The notes: generated by a model not told the origin, from the sequence alone. A DNA stretch of 64,000 nucleotides from Deltaproteobacteria bacterium (GCA_016704445.1 JADJAE010000024.1:1-64000); one strand, 5' to 3'; positions 35,231 to 45,075 are shown, counted from the stretch's first letter. Translations and numbers: made by a program.

Positions 35231-35887
35231 GTGAGAACGAAGCGAGCTACGATCTGGGGCGTTGGTTTGGCCGCCCTGGTGGCCGTGAGCATCAATCAAC
35301 ACGAGGGAGAGGCATTCGTTAGAATCCCCTACGCCACGGATGCGGTTTTGCTGGAGAGCGACGCAATCGTCATCGCGACGGTGGAAAAGGTCGGGATCGC
35401 GCGTGATGACGGCGAAGCGGTCGAGTTGACGTTGTCCCGTGCTCGTTATGTGGGCGGCCGGTGGGATTCGTCGACGCAGGCGAGGACCATCATGCGGGTC
35501 CGGCGAGCGCGCCACAACGACACCTCCGTCCGGCCCCGCGTGTCCGAGCCCGCAATGAGGGAGGGAGGTCGCTACCTCCTCTTCCTCCGCGGCGGCCGCT
35601 GGGGAGACGCTCCGCTCATCGGGGTGGCCCAGTCGATATACGAAATCCGAGAGAATCAGGTTCTCTGTAACGGCGGGGAGATTTACGGCGTCGGCGAGTT
35701 CGGGTTGCTTTGCAGCACTCGAGAACAGCAAGCGGCGCCTCCACTCTCTGAATCGGCGTTGTCGGACGCACTCGGCGAGGCGCTTCGCGTAGCGCGGCTT
35801 CGGCGGCCTGCCATGGCGTCGTCCAACGATCGCGCACACCGAACGTTCCAGCTCGCACGGTACGCGGGCTCGATGAGGAACGAGTGA
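35231..35887 (+). CDS. Secreted protein of unknown role
   Basis: 218 residues. A signal-like N-terminus (ATIWGVGLAALVAVSI) precedes a beta-rich domain with DAIVIATVEKVGIARDDGEA and YLLFLRGGRWGD, a pattern seen in secreted proteins that accompany metallopeptidases in myxobacteria and cyanobacteria. It has a strong ribosome-binding site and a lower GC than genes to either side. Its stop overlaps the GTG of the next gene, so the two are coupled. Confidence 0.75.
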   Translation: MRTKRATIWGVGLAALVAVSINQHEGEAFVRIPYATDAVLLESDAIVIATVEKVGIARDDGEAVELTLSRARYVGGRWDSSTQARTIMRVRRARHNDTSVRPRVSEPAMREGGRYLLFLRGGRWGDAPLIGVAQSIYEIRENQVLCNGGEIYGVGEFGLLCSTREQQAAPPLSESALSDALGEALRVARLRRPAMASSNDRAHRTFQLARYAGSMRNE

Positions 35888-37071
35888 AGGCCTTGAGAGT
35901 CACGATCTCGGCTGCTGTGGTTGCGAGCGTGTTGGCCCTTACCGCAGACCCTGCGATGGCCTACGTCGTCGAGGCCTCAGACTTTCCGTGCAGCGGGCCG
36001 CTTCGCTGGCCCGGCAGTTACGGCCCGGGAGTCTACAATCACCCCAACTACCGGATGTGCCACGTTCTGCCGACGGGCGGCGACCCCGGTCTTGACATGC
36101 CGAGCATCAGCACCGCTGTGGGGTGGGCCCACTGGCTGTGGCAGATGGACGACATGACATACGTGCCCATGTTCTATCAGACGAGCACCTGCTGGGCCGA
36201 CAGTGTTAGCGTCCCCGACGGGAACTGGTTCGACGACGACGAAACGAACCAATGGTCCGTGGACGCTTGGCAGAATACATGCCCTTTTTATGAATCGAAC
36301 AGCTATTGCATGGGACTCGCCGCCAGGACAGGCGAGAACACCGAGACCTGCATCAGCTTTGGTGCGCAGTATCGTCTGGCCGCCGATGTGGCCATCACCG
36401 TCAATCCCTCGGCCACGTATACAGACGAGAACACGGACACCGTGACGGAATGCACGGGAGGCGGTTTCTTCCTCGACGCTGTTATGCTGCATGAGATCGG
36501 TCACATCTACGGTCTGCAACACAATGACGCATGGATGACCACCATGAACTCCGCTGTCGGAGCCATGGTTTGCAACGCCGGCATGGGCTTTCACCCTCAA
36601 CCGATGGGTGACGACATCCAGGCGCTGATGCATCTTGCTGGTCGGTCGCAGGTGGGGGTCTTCGACCTGGCCGGCGCGACGTCGATCCGCACCGCGGCCG
36701 GGGCCACCGTGATCCAGCAGGGGGGCTTCATCAACGCCTGCGCGACGAGCTCCGTGGCCGTGAGCTTCACGTCGACGAACCGCTACTCGCAACCAGGCTC
36801 GTTCCAATGGAGGTACATTCTTTTGCCGTCGTCGACGACGAACCCCGCTCTGAGTGTCTGGACGAGTTCGGTCATCGGCTCCGGTTCCAATCAGCCGGGG
36901 GCGACCTATCAGTGGCCTACTACGCTCAACATCCCGCACACCGTCATGGCGGCTGGCGTGACCTATCGTGTATGGGTGCAGCTCGACCCTTCGGGCCTGG
37001 TGAGCGAGCGTGACGAAAACAACAATCTGATTCCGCTAAACATTCTCGGATCGCGAGGTGCAGGATGCTGA
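35884..37071 (+). CDS. Secreted matrixin-like zinc metallopeptidase
   Basis: 395 residues. A signal peptide (ISAAVVASVLALTADPAMA) ends near residue 26. The zinc site is HEIGHIYGLQH, the H-E-x-x-H-x-x-G-x-x-H motif of metzincins, and a Met (ALMH) follows about 36 residues on where the Met-turn belongs. The catalytic domain has eight or so Cys, and the C-terminal 130 residues form a CARDB-like beta domain (VGVFDLAGATSIRTAAGAT, LSVWTSSV, WVQLDPSGLVSERDENNN). It should cleave proteins outside the cell. GTG 35884 overlaps the upstream stop, and the next gene overlaps its end by 7 bp. Confidence 0.88.
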   Translation: MKALRVTISAAVVASVLALTADPAMAYVVEASDFPCSGPLRWPGSYGPGVYNHPNYRMCHVLPTGGDPGLDMPSISTAVGWAHWLWQMDDMTYVPMFYQTSTCWADSVSVPDGNWFDDDETNQWSVDAWQNTCPFYESNSYCMGLAARTGENTETCISFGAQYRLAADVAITVNPSATYTDENTDTVTECTGGGFFLDAVMLHEIGHIYGLQHNDAWMTTMNSAVGAMVCNAGMGFHPQPMGDDIQALMHLAGRSQVGVFDLAGATSIRTAAGATVIQQGGFINACATSSVAVSFTSTNRYSQPGSFQWRYILLPSSTTNPALSVWTSSVIGSGSNQPGATYQWPTTLNIPHTVMAAGVTYRVWVQLDPSGLVSERDENNNLIPLNILGSRGAGC

Positions 37072-37760
37072 CGAAACGCGTAGTGCCTATGCTCGGGTGG
37101 ATGGGCGTCGCCGCTCTCCTGCTCGGTGCCGGGTGTTCGGATGTCACGACGGCTGACTCCCATGGTCGAGACGACATGACGACTGTGCCGGCAACGGCAA
37201 CGGCGCACGCGACGGTGTCGGACTCGGGAGAGTTCGATGGGGTCGGCGGCTGGAGCATTCGACAGAACTGCACCAACTCTCCCACGGTCCTGTTCCAACT
37301 GTATGGGTCCGCTCGGCCGGGCGATATGGGTACATTGGGTTGGAGCTTGGCGCTTGATCCGGAGTCCAGTCGCGCGATGATGTCGGGCGGCGTGGTTGCG
37401 GCGACGCGCGAGATGCAGGTGGGTTATCCGGTGCCCGGGGGCTTGATCAGTCGGCCGGTTCAGAGCGTCCAGATGACGCTGATGCCGGGCCGATGGTTTC
37501 GCATGGTGATGAACTTGGGCGCCGCCACGCGGACTCTCGGCGAGCCCCGCGGGGATCTTGCCCCGAGCGCGACCATCCATCTGGTGGGGACGAGTTCGGT
37601 GGGTTGCGAGTTGATCCGACGGAACGAGGAGGTCCTTCCAGATTCTGGTGTGGGGACTGGCGATCAGTGCGGCGGTTCGTCGATCTTCGATCCTACGTTC
37701 TCGTCTCCCACGTGCCGCGATGCTCTGCAGTCCTTCGGCCTCGATCCGCTGTTCCGTTGA
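37065..37760 (+). CDS. Lipoprotein of unknown role, last gene of protease operon
   Basis: 231 residues. The signal MLGWMGVAALLLGAGC ends in lipobox LGAGC. The mature protein has few Cys and repeated beta-type strands; no family is recognised. The ATG lies inside the last codons of the metallopeptidase gene (overlap of 7 bp), so it is coupled to it. Codon usage and GC are like its two operon mates and unlike the surrounding genes. Confidence 0.78.
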   Translation: MLTKRVVPMLGWMGVAALLLGAGCSDVTTADSHGRDDMTTVPATATAHATVSDSGEFDGVGGWSIRQNCTNSPTVLFQLYGSARPGDMGTLGWSLALDPESSRAMMSGGVVAATREMQVGYPVPGGLISRPVQSVQMTLMPGRWFRMVMNLGAATRTLGEPRGDLAPSATIHLVGTSSVGCELIRRNEEVLPDSGVGTGDQCGGSSIFDPTFSSPTCRDALQSFGLDPLFR

Positions 37761-37866
37761 GCATCTTGAGCTTGTTGACCTGTCCTTCGGTCTGCCTGTC
37801 GCCCTAGGCAGGGCGCGCGGCAGCGGGGAAGGGGGCCTCCGCCACCACCGCCACCGCCGCTCGCTC

Positions 37867-38497
37867 TCACCTCGCCGCGCGCACCGCCGCGAGCACCTCG
37901 TCCGAGTGCCCGTCCACGCGCACGTTGGGAAATACCCTCGCCACTCGGCCATCGCGGCCGATGACCACCGTCGTGCGCGCGGTGTAGCCCGAGCTCACCG
38001 GGACCCCTGAAGGCCCCCGCGAGGCGACCGTCGGTGTCGGCGATGAGCCCGAAGGGCAGCCGGTGGTGCTGCGCGAAGCCCCGGTGCGCCTCCGCCGAGT
38101 CGGTGCTCACCCCGACGATGTCCGCCCCCGCCTCGCTGTACGCGCTGAACGCGTCCCTGAATGAGCACGCCTCGCGGGTGCACCCGGGCGTCTCGTCGCG
38201 CGGATAGAAGTACAGCACCAGCACCCTCGACCGGGCGCCGCCGTCGCTCTCCACCGCGCTCCCTTCGTGCGTGGTCGCCCTGAAGCTCGGGGCCGCCTCG
38301 CCCGCGGCGATCATCGCCTCTCGCGCCGGAGCGCTCACCGTCAGCGTCGCAGCAGCGGGCGCCTCCGCCGCGGCCGCAGGAGCGGGCGCGGCCGCCGTGG
38401 CCTGGGTCGCCACCACCGGCGCGGGCGGCGGAGGCGCCGACGAGCGCGAACATCCCAGTGCCATGACCATCCCCATCGCCGCCGCGGTTGCTCTCAT
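37867..38497 (-). CDS. Lipoprotein peroxiredoxin (BCP/AhpC-TSA), frame-broken
   Basis: Start ATG at 38495-38497, with a lipoprotein signal ending in MALGC. A Pro/Ala linker follows, then a peroxiredoxin domain with the active site YPRDETPGCTREACSFRDAF; peroxidatic Cys in P-G-C-T and a resolving Cys five residues later, as in BCP-type enzymes. At the four-C run 38004-38007 one base breaks the frame after ADTDGRLAGAF; the correct C-terminus continues as VPVSSGYTARTTVVIGRDG to a TGA at 37867. Joined length is about 210 residues. A lipid-anchored peroxiredoxin would act in the periplasm. Confidence 0.85.
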
Positions 38498-38664
38498 GGC
38501 CAGTGTGATGCTGCCCGCGGCGCCCCGGACGCAAGGCCCCGTCGCCCCACCCGAAGCTTGACGCCACGCCCCCCTCCCAAGTACCCGCCCATGCACGCGA
38601 CGGCTGCCCGCGCGCCCGGTGAATGTCGCCGCGCCTGACGGGCAACCCACCGGCTCCCCCATCC

Positions 38665-40650
38665 ATGTGCGGCCTCGCTGGCATCTTCCACTACGCTGAC
38701 CCCGACCGTACCGTCGACCGCGCGGCGCTCACCCGCATGACCCGCGCGCTCGCGCACCGCGGCCCCGACGGCGAGGGCTTCCACGTCGACGGCCCCCTCG
38801 GCCTCGGCCACCGTCGGCTCGCCATCGTCGACCTCTCCCCCGCCGGCGCGCAGCCCATGCCCCTCGACGGCGGCGCCTTCGTCATTGCCTACAACGGTGA
38901 GCTCTACAACCACCAGCGCTTCCGCAAGGAGCTCGAGGCCCGCGGAGAGCGCTTCCGGGGGCACTCCGACACCGAGACCCTCCTGCGCTGGGTCGCCCGC
39001 AGCGGCCCCGACGTGCTCTCCGACGCCGCGGGCATCTTCGCCTTCGCCCTCTACGACCGCGACAAGCGGCGGCTCACCCTCGCCCGCGACCCCATGGGGG
39101 TGAAGCAGCTCTACCTCCACGACGACGGCCGCCGGGTGATCTTCGCCAGCGAGATCAAGGCCCTGCTCGAGCACCCCGACGTGCCCCGACGCCTCGACCC
39201 CGAGGCCCTCAACGAGTATCTCCACTTCCACACCCCCCTCTTCGAGCGAACCTTCCTCGCCGACATCAAGCAGGTGCGCGCCGGGGAAATACGTGACCTT
39301 CAACGCCTACGGGCGCAGGGCGCGGCGCTACTGGGCCGTCGACGATTTCACCCCGCGAGGAGGCTCCCCCGAGAGCAACGTCGAGGCCCTGAGGGAGACC
39401 CTCCAGAGCGTCGTCGGCGAGCAGCTGATGAGCGACGTCCCGGTGGGGTCGTTCTTCTCCGGAGGCATCGACTCCACCGCGGTCGCCGCCTGCGCGGTGA
39501 AGGCGGGAGTGCGCCCCGCTGCTTCGGAGTCCACTTCACCGGTCAGGGGGTGATCGACGAGCGCCCCTACCAGGAGTCCGCGGCGAAGGCCCTCGGGCTC
39601 GACCTCGAGCTCATCACCCTCGACGGCAGCACCTTCCCCGAAGACATGTCCCGCCTGCTCTACATGCAGGATCAGCCCGTCATCGGACACGCGATGATCC
39701 CGATGGACGCGGTGGCGAAGCTCGCTTCGAGCCGGGTGAAGGTCTGCCTCGGGGGTCAGGCTGCCGACGAGGTCTTCGGCGGATACGCCCGCTACGCGCT
39801 CGCCCACCCGCTCAAGGTCGCGGCGCAGTTCGCCTCTCCCGCGAGGCTGATGGAGCGCATCCAGGGGAGGCTGCGTCGCTCCGCCTCCGCCACGGCGCCG
39901 GGCGCGCCCGCCGTGGGGGGCAACCTCTGGAAGCAGCTCTCCGAGCGGCGCACCCTCGACCGCATCGCCCGCAACCTCCGCAAGGGCCCCGCGGCGCTGC
40001 TGCGCTGGGACGAGCGCTATTTCGACAACTTCACCAAGGTGCCCGAGAGCGCCTGGGCCGGGCTCTTGAGCGACCCTCGGGTGCTCTCCCGAGACCGCGC
40101 CCGTCAGGTCTTTCGCGACACCCTCGACGCCTCCCCCGCCACCGACCCCGCCGACAAGCTGATGCACTGGGATCAGCAGACCTACCTCACCGGCCTCTTC
40201 CAGCAGGATGACCGGATGAGCATGGGGCACTCGCTGGAGTCGCGGGTCCCGATGGCCGACCCCAGGATGGTGCGCTTCGCCTTCCATTCGGGCTTCGACC
40301 TGAAGTTCCGCGAGGGGGCGTCCAAGTGGATACTCCGCCGCGCGGTGGCCGACTCCATTCCCCAGGAGGTGCTGACCCGCCGCAAGGTGGGATTCGACAC
40401 CCCCGCGGAGACCTGGATGCGCGGCAAGCACAGGGACTTCGTCTTCGACACCCTCACCAGCCAGCGCGCCCGCGAGCGCGGCCTCTGGGACGCCCCCGGC
40501 ATGGCCCGGTGGCTCGACAACACCAGCGACCCGCTGTGGTTCGACGTCACCTGGAAGGCGCTCTGCGTCGAGCTCTGGGCGACGCTCACCCTCGACGGCG
40601 GATACACCCGCTACAGCACCGCGGACGCCGCGGCCCCGACGGTGGGCTGA
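38665..40650 (+). CDS. asnB: Asparagine synthase (glutamine-hydrolysing), double frame break
   Basis: Glutaminase domain with catalytic Cys2 (MCGLAGIFHY), GHRRLAIVDLS and AYNGELYN; synthetase domain with GQAADEVFGGY and DDRMSMGHSLESRVP. The continuous frame reads nonsense for about 77 codons between 39287 and 39513. There the correct sequence lies in another frame and includes the ATP-pyrophosphatase loop FFSGGIDSTAVAA. An extra G at 39283-39286 and a missing C at 39514-39517 explain both edges. Corrected length is about 660. In polysaccharide clusters such enzymes often amidate sugar acids rather than Asp. It heads the surface-polysaccharide genes. Confidence 0.9.
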   Translation: MCGLAGIFHYADPDRTVDRAALTRMTRALAHRGPDGEGFHVDGPLGLGHRRLAIVDLSPAGAQPMPLDGGAFVIAYNGELYNHQRFRKELEARGERFRGHSDTETLLRWVARSGPDVLSDAAGIFAFALYDRDKRRLTLARDPMGVKQLYLHDDGRRVIFASEIKALLEHPDVPRRLDPEALNEYLHFHTPLFERTFLADIKQVRAGEIRDLQRLRAQGAALLGRRRFHPARRLPREQRRGPEGDPPERRRRAADERRPGGVVLLRRHRLHRGRRLRGEGGSAPRCFGVHFTGQGVIDERPYQESAAKALGLDLELITLDGSTFPEDMSRLLYMQDQPVIGHAMIPMDAVAKLASSRVKVCLGGQAADEVFGGYARYALAHPLKVAAQFASPARLMERIQGRLRRSASATAPGAPAVGGNLWKQLSERRTLDRIARNLRKGPAALLRWDERYFDNFTKVPESAWAGLLSDPRVLSRDRARQVFRDTLDASPATDPADKLMHWDQQTYLTGLFQQDDRMSMGHSLESRVPMADPRMVRFAFHSGFDLKFREGASKWILRRAVADSIPQEVLTRRKVGFDTPAETWMRGKHRDFVFDTLTSQRARERGLWDAPGMARWLDNTSDPLWFDVTWKALCVELWATLTLDGGYTRYSTADAAAPTVG

Positions 40651-40651
40651 C

Positions 40652-42536
40652 GTGGTGACCGGGCGACTCCAGAGAGTCCGAGACCAGGTGGAGGAGCTTC
40701 GGGAGCTCGGCCTCTCGGGCACCGCCTTCCGCGCCGCCTGGGAGCTGCGACTGCGCACCGGCCTGGCCCGACGGAGTCCTGCGCTTCCGCCCGATCCCGA
40801 GTCGTCCACCCGATGGCGGGAGCGCCTCCCCTGGGCGTCTCCAGGGCCGCTGGTCCTGGCGATGGCCCCTCGGGTGTCGATCGAAGCCGTGGAGGCGCTG
40901 CGCGGCCACGCCCGCAACGCCGCCCGGGGGGTGATCCGCTGCTTCGGCCGCTGGGACGGCGATTACGGACAACCCCTCGACTGGCACCGAAACCCCACCA
41001 ACGGACAGCGCTGGAACCCCTCTGCCCACTGGTCCGACGCCCTGCGCGACGGCGACCGGGTGGGCGACGTCAAGCTCACCTGGGAGGCCGCCCGCTTCCC
41101 CCAGGCCTTCCACCTCGCCCGCGCCGCCGCCTTCTCCCCGGTGGAGCGCGACGCCTTCTGGACCGCCTTCTCCTCCCAGGTACGCGGCTTCCTTGGAGAC
41201 AACCCATATCCCTTTGGGGTCCACTGGTTCTCCAACCAGGAGGCCACCATCCGGCTCAACGCGTGGCTCTTCGCGCTCTCGACCTTCTCGGGTCTCGGGG
41301 TCGACACCGCCGCGCTCTGCGAGGAGGTCTCCCGCTACGCCGCCGCGGTGGGCCACCACACCGAGCACGAGATCGCCTACGCCGAGCGCGCGGTCTACAA
41401 CAACCACCTCATCGCCGAGGCCCTCGGTCTCTTCCTGGTGGCGTGGATGCGCCCCGACCTGCAGGAGTCCCTCCGTTGGCGCCGCCGCGGCCTCGCGCTG
41501 CTCGACGAGCAGGCCACCCGCCAGGTCTACCCCGACGGCGGGTACATCAACCTCTCTCACAACTACCACCGGGTCATCGCACAGGACTACCTCCTCGCCT
41601 GGCGTCTGCTGCGCGCCGATGGCTATTCCGACATGCCCTCGTCCTGGCGTCGCGCGCTCACGGCTTCATTGGACTTCCTCGTCGCCCACCAGAACCCCAC
41701 GGACGGCCGTCTCCCCAACCAGGGCGCCAACGACGGATCGCTCCCCCGGGTGCTCTCCACCTGCGACTTCTCGGACTTCCGCCCCACCCTCCAGGCCCTC
41801 TCCCTCGCACTCCGTGGAGAGCGCCTCTACCCCCCTGGACCCTGGGACGAAGAGTCCGCCTGGCTGCTTGGGCCCGATGCCCTCGAAGCCCCCTTGCGAG
41901 AGCCCTCCCGCCGCTCGGTGGCCTTCCGCCACACCGGCTACTCCGTGCTGCGCTCTGGCGACGACCAGGGCACCTTCGCCGCCCTGCGCTGCGGCACGGT
42001 GCTCGACCGCTTCGGCCAGATCGACATGCTCCGGATACACTCATGCCGTAGGCGAGCACTCCGGCTACGCCCGCCACGAGGGAGGCTGCATCCACCACCG
42101 CAGCGCCCGCCTCTTCGATGACGGAACCATGGTGGTGATCGACCGCATCACCGGCGAGGGCGAGCACTCCGCGCGCCTCCACTGGCTGGGAGGACCGTAT
42201 CCCCACACCGGCGACCCCGCGCATGGAGCGATGACGCTACACACCCCGAAGGGCGATTACGGTGTCGCGGTGTTCGACCGCACCGGAGCGCCCCTGGCGG
42301 GTACGGTGGTGCGAGGACAGAGCGACCCGCCGCGAGGGTGGGTGTCACGGTACTACGGGGAGAGGGAGGACGTACCCTCGCTGGCCGTCGAGCAGCGGGC
42401 GAAGTGTCCATTGGAGTTCGTGACCGTCCTGGGAGAAGGGCCGCTGGAGGTCTCTGTCGAGGGCGGGCGGTGGACGGTGCGGGCCGCGGGCGCGACGCAC
42501 ACCTTCGACTGGCAAGAGGCGATCGAGGCGGTATGA
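40652..42536 (+). pseudogene. Heparinase II/III-like protein with internal deletion
   Basis: The N-terminal alpha-toroid (FGRWDGDYGQPLDWHRNP, NQEATIRLNAW, NLSHNYHRVIAQDYL with the catalytic-type Tyr/His) is intact as far as RFGQIDML near 42028. There the frame changes, and the next recognisable part is VGEHSGYARHEGG, so roughly 60-70 residues that usually include the central D-x-W-W-R segment and HNT are missing. The C-terminal beta-sheet domain is then intact in the other frame to 42536. Family members act as polysaccharide lyases or modify alginate/heparin-like chains. GTG start 2 bp after the asnB stop. Confidence 0.8.
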
Positions 42537-42544
42537 AGGCCGAC

Positions 42545-42713
42545 CCGCCGATGGTGAGGCAGGCTGCTCGGTTGACGCCAGGGTTTCGCGCGTCATCGCT
42601 CACTCGCGTCGTGGGTAACCCCAGCGTCAAACAGTCGGCTTGCGCCACCGCTGAACCGCGGCGCGCATACCCCTTAAGGTCAAACAGGCGTCTTGCACCC
42701 CTGAATGGTTGTC
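42545..42713. repeat. Dispersed inverted-repeat element, copy B
   Basis: Begins just after the heparinase-like stop and ends at the glycosyltransferase start. The right half has two imperfect copies of a 50-bp unit (AACCCCAGCGTCAAACA-x-CTTGC...CTGAA near 42617 and again near 42668). The left half carries the unit inverted (GTTGACGCCAGGGTT at 42571). Same family as 29300-29600 and 57483-57808; the doubled unit matches the one before coxA closely. Confidence 0.7.
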
Positions 42714-44048
42714 ATGAAGATCCTCGTCATCCATCAATACTATCTGATGCCCGGCTCTCCCGGCGGCTCTCGCTTCAACGAGTTCGCCCGGCTCTGGGCC
42801 GCCGCGGGCCACGAGGTCACCGTCGTCGCGGGCAACCTCGACTACGCCACCGGAGCCGTCCCAGAGCGCTACCACGGCCGCTGGATCACCCGCGAGCAGG
42901 ACGGCGACGTCACCGTCCTCCGCTGTCACGTCCCCCGCACCTACAACAAGTCCTACGCGGTCGCATGGCGGCCTTTTCGGCCCCACACGCTCTCCTCCAC
43001 GCACGCCGCCATGACCGTAGCCCGCCCCGACGTGGTGATCGCCACCTCGCCGCCGCTGGTCGCCATGGCGCCCGGCGTCATCGCGGCGAAGGCCCGCTGG
43101 AAGGGCGTCCCGTGGGTCTTCGAGATTCGCGACCTGTGGCCCGAGAGCGCCATCACCACCGGGGTCTTGAAGGAGGGCGCCGCCCTCACCCGGGTGCTCT
43201 ACGCGATGGAGCGCGCGGCCTGCCTCATGGCCGACAAGATCAACGTGCTGACCCCAGCCTTCCGAGACGACCTCATCAAGCGAGGCCTCGCCCCCGCCGA
43301 CAAGATCGTCTTCGTCCCCAACGGCGCCGACGTGGAGCTGTTCACCCCAGGTCCCCGTGACAACGACGCTCGGCGCGAGTTCGGCTGGGGCGACCGCTTC
43401 GTGGTGATGTACGCCGGGGCGCACGGGCGGGCCAACGCGGTGGGGCAGTTCCTCGACGCCGCCGAGCGGCTGCGCGACCGGCCGGACATCCTCCTGGCGA
43501 GCGTCGGCGACGGCCCCGAGCGCCCCGCCCTGGAGGCCGAGGCGAAGCGCCGCGGACTGGACAACGTGCGCTTCCACGGAGCGCAGCCCAAGTCGCGCAT
43601 GCCCGAGATCGTGCGGGCCTGCGACGTGGGCGCGGCCATCCTTCAAGACAACCCCACCTTCAAGACGGTCTATCCCAACAAGGTCTTCGACTACATGGCG
43701 ACCGAGCGCCCCACGCTGCTGGCCATCGACGGCGTGGCGCGAAAGCTGGTGTGCGACGAGGCGCAGGCCGGGGTGTTCGCGAAGCCCGAGAACGCCCAGA
43801 GCCTGGCCGACGCGATACGAGCGATGGCCGACGACCCGGCGGGCTGCGCGGCCATGGGCCCGCAGGAAGGGGGGGGGGGCGGGGCGAGCGCGACTCGCTG
43901 GCGAAGCGCTACTCGCCCGGGGGATGGTGCGCTGAGGGGTGCTGGCCCACGCCGACAGCCACCAATGCGCCTACCCGCTGGCGAAGCGCTATCTGCGATA
44001 TCCTCCAGGCGATGGTGCGCATTGGGAGCTGTCGAAGATGCGCTGTGA
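42714..44048 (+). CDS. WbuB-like family 4 glycosyltransferase, 3' end disturbed
   Basis: The GT-B fold is clear: MKILVIHQYYLMPGSPGGSR at the start, FEIRDLWPESAI (a WbuB/FucNAc-transferase signature), VPNGADVELF for the nucleotide-sugar site and AGAHGRANAV. Conservation ends at DDPAGCAAMG near 43860. There the sequence holds an 11-G run (43869-43879), after which the expected E-R-D-S-LAKRY end is in a different frame; LAKRY-coding DNA occurs twice, 80 bp apart. The annotated stop at 44048 is thus only formal. ATG 42714 is preferred over 42705. It adds a sugar to a lipid-linked oligosaccharide. Confidence 0.85.
   Translation: MKILVIHQYYLMPGSPGGSRFNEFARLWAAAGHEVTVVAGNLDYATGAVPERYHGRWITREQDGDVTVLRCHVPRTYNKSYAVAWRPFRPHTLSSTHAAMTVARPDVVIATSPPLVAMAPGVIAAKARWKGVPWVFEIRDLWPESAITTGVLKEGAALTRVLYAMERAACLMADKINVLTPAFRDDLIKRGLAPADKIVFVPNGADVELFTPGPRDNDARREFGWGDRFVVMYAGAHGRANAVGQFLDAAERLRDRPDILLASVGDGPERPALEAEAKRRGLDNVRFHGAQPKSRMPEIVRACDVGAAILQDNPTFKTVYPNKVFDYMATERPTLLAIDGVARKLVCDEAQAGVFAKPENAQSLADAIRAMADDPAGCAAMGPQEGGGGGASATRWRSATRPGDGALRGAGPRRQPPMRLPAGEALSAISSRRWCALGAVEDAL
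43869..43879. other. Poly-G tract of 11 bases in a coding region
   Basis: Eleven consecutive G near the 3' end of the glycosyltransferase gene, followed by C and four more G. It coincides with the frame change. Such tracts can drive phase variation, and are also the commonest place for assembly errors. Confidence 0.8.
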
Positions 44049-44155
44049 CATTCCCTGGTCTGTCGTAGCGTTGACTTCCGCCACGAAACCGCTAAGTCGC
44101 TCTGCCCTCCCCTTCGACTCCACCAATCCCCCTCTCCACGCGGACCGAACACCCG

Positions 44156-45075
44156 ATGAAGACACCTAGACTGCTCAGCGTCCTCGCCCTGCTCTCCATG
44201 GGCGCGTGCGGCTCACCCCGCGGCAACATCGGCAACCTGGGCGACTCCGACGCCTCCACCGCCACCGACAGCCCCGCTCCCACCGACAGCCCCGCCGCCG
44301 CCGCCAGCCCGCTGCCACCGACAGCCCCGTCGCGGTGGACGTCCCCAAAGCGGTGGATGTCCCCATGTCCATCGACGTCCCCGCGCCGCCCATCGACGTC
44401 CCCATGGCGCGCTGCGGCGACGGCACATGCGACGAGGGCGAGACCTGCGCGAGCTGCCGCGCCGACTGCGCCTCGACCTGCCCGCCTCCGCCGATGGACG
44501 TCCCCATGGCCCGCTGCGGCGACGGCACCTGCAACGAGGGTGAGACCTGCGCCAGCTGCCGCGCCGACTGCGCGTCGACCTGCCCGCCGCCGGTGGATGT
44601 CCCCCCCGCGCCCCGCTGCGGCGACGGTACCTGCAACGGCACCGAGAACTGCACCACCTGCGAGCGCGACTGCGGCCCGTGCATGGGCACCGGCCTGCTC
44701 ACCGACCCCTGCGCCGCGGGCGTCCCGCAGGGCCCCGACCGCAACTGCGGCTGGCGCATGGGCGTCACCCTCACCTGCTCTCCGGGCCGCGCCACCATGG
44801 TCGGCTGCAGCGGCGCCGCGGGCACCGGATCGCTCTGCCAGCCCTCCTACGGCGCCTGCACCGGCGACCCCGTGATGCGCGTCTGCCCCGACTCCATGCC
44901 CTGCACCGCCGCCATGGCGCTGCGGCCCTCCGCGGGCAACTTCGACGACCAGTGCGGCACCTGCCCGTCGGCCTACGTCACCTGCCCCGCGTCGGGACAG
45001 ATCCACGTGCTCACCGGGGACTTCGACAGCAACCAGGCCACGCAGCGCGGCACCTGCACCCCCGCGGCGCGATGA
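44156..45075 (+). CDS. Lipoprotein with CGDGTC repeats, frame-broken
   Basis: Start ATG 44156. A signal ending in SMGAC and a Ser/Asp/Pro linker run to about 44295, where a GCC-rich stretch shifts the frame by one. Then come D-V-P repeats (VDVPKAVDVPMSIDVP) and three copies of C-G-D-G-T-C-x4-E-x-C-x-x-C-x2-D-C, a disulfide-rich module common in myxobacterial surface proteins. The C-terminus has another ten Cys. The gene ends inside the ATG of the sugar transferase (ATGA), so it is coupled to the polysaccharide cluster; a lipoprotein cotranscribed with a glycan operon is unusual. Confidence 0.78.
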
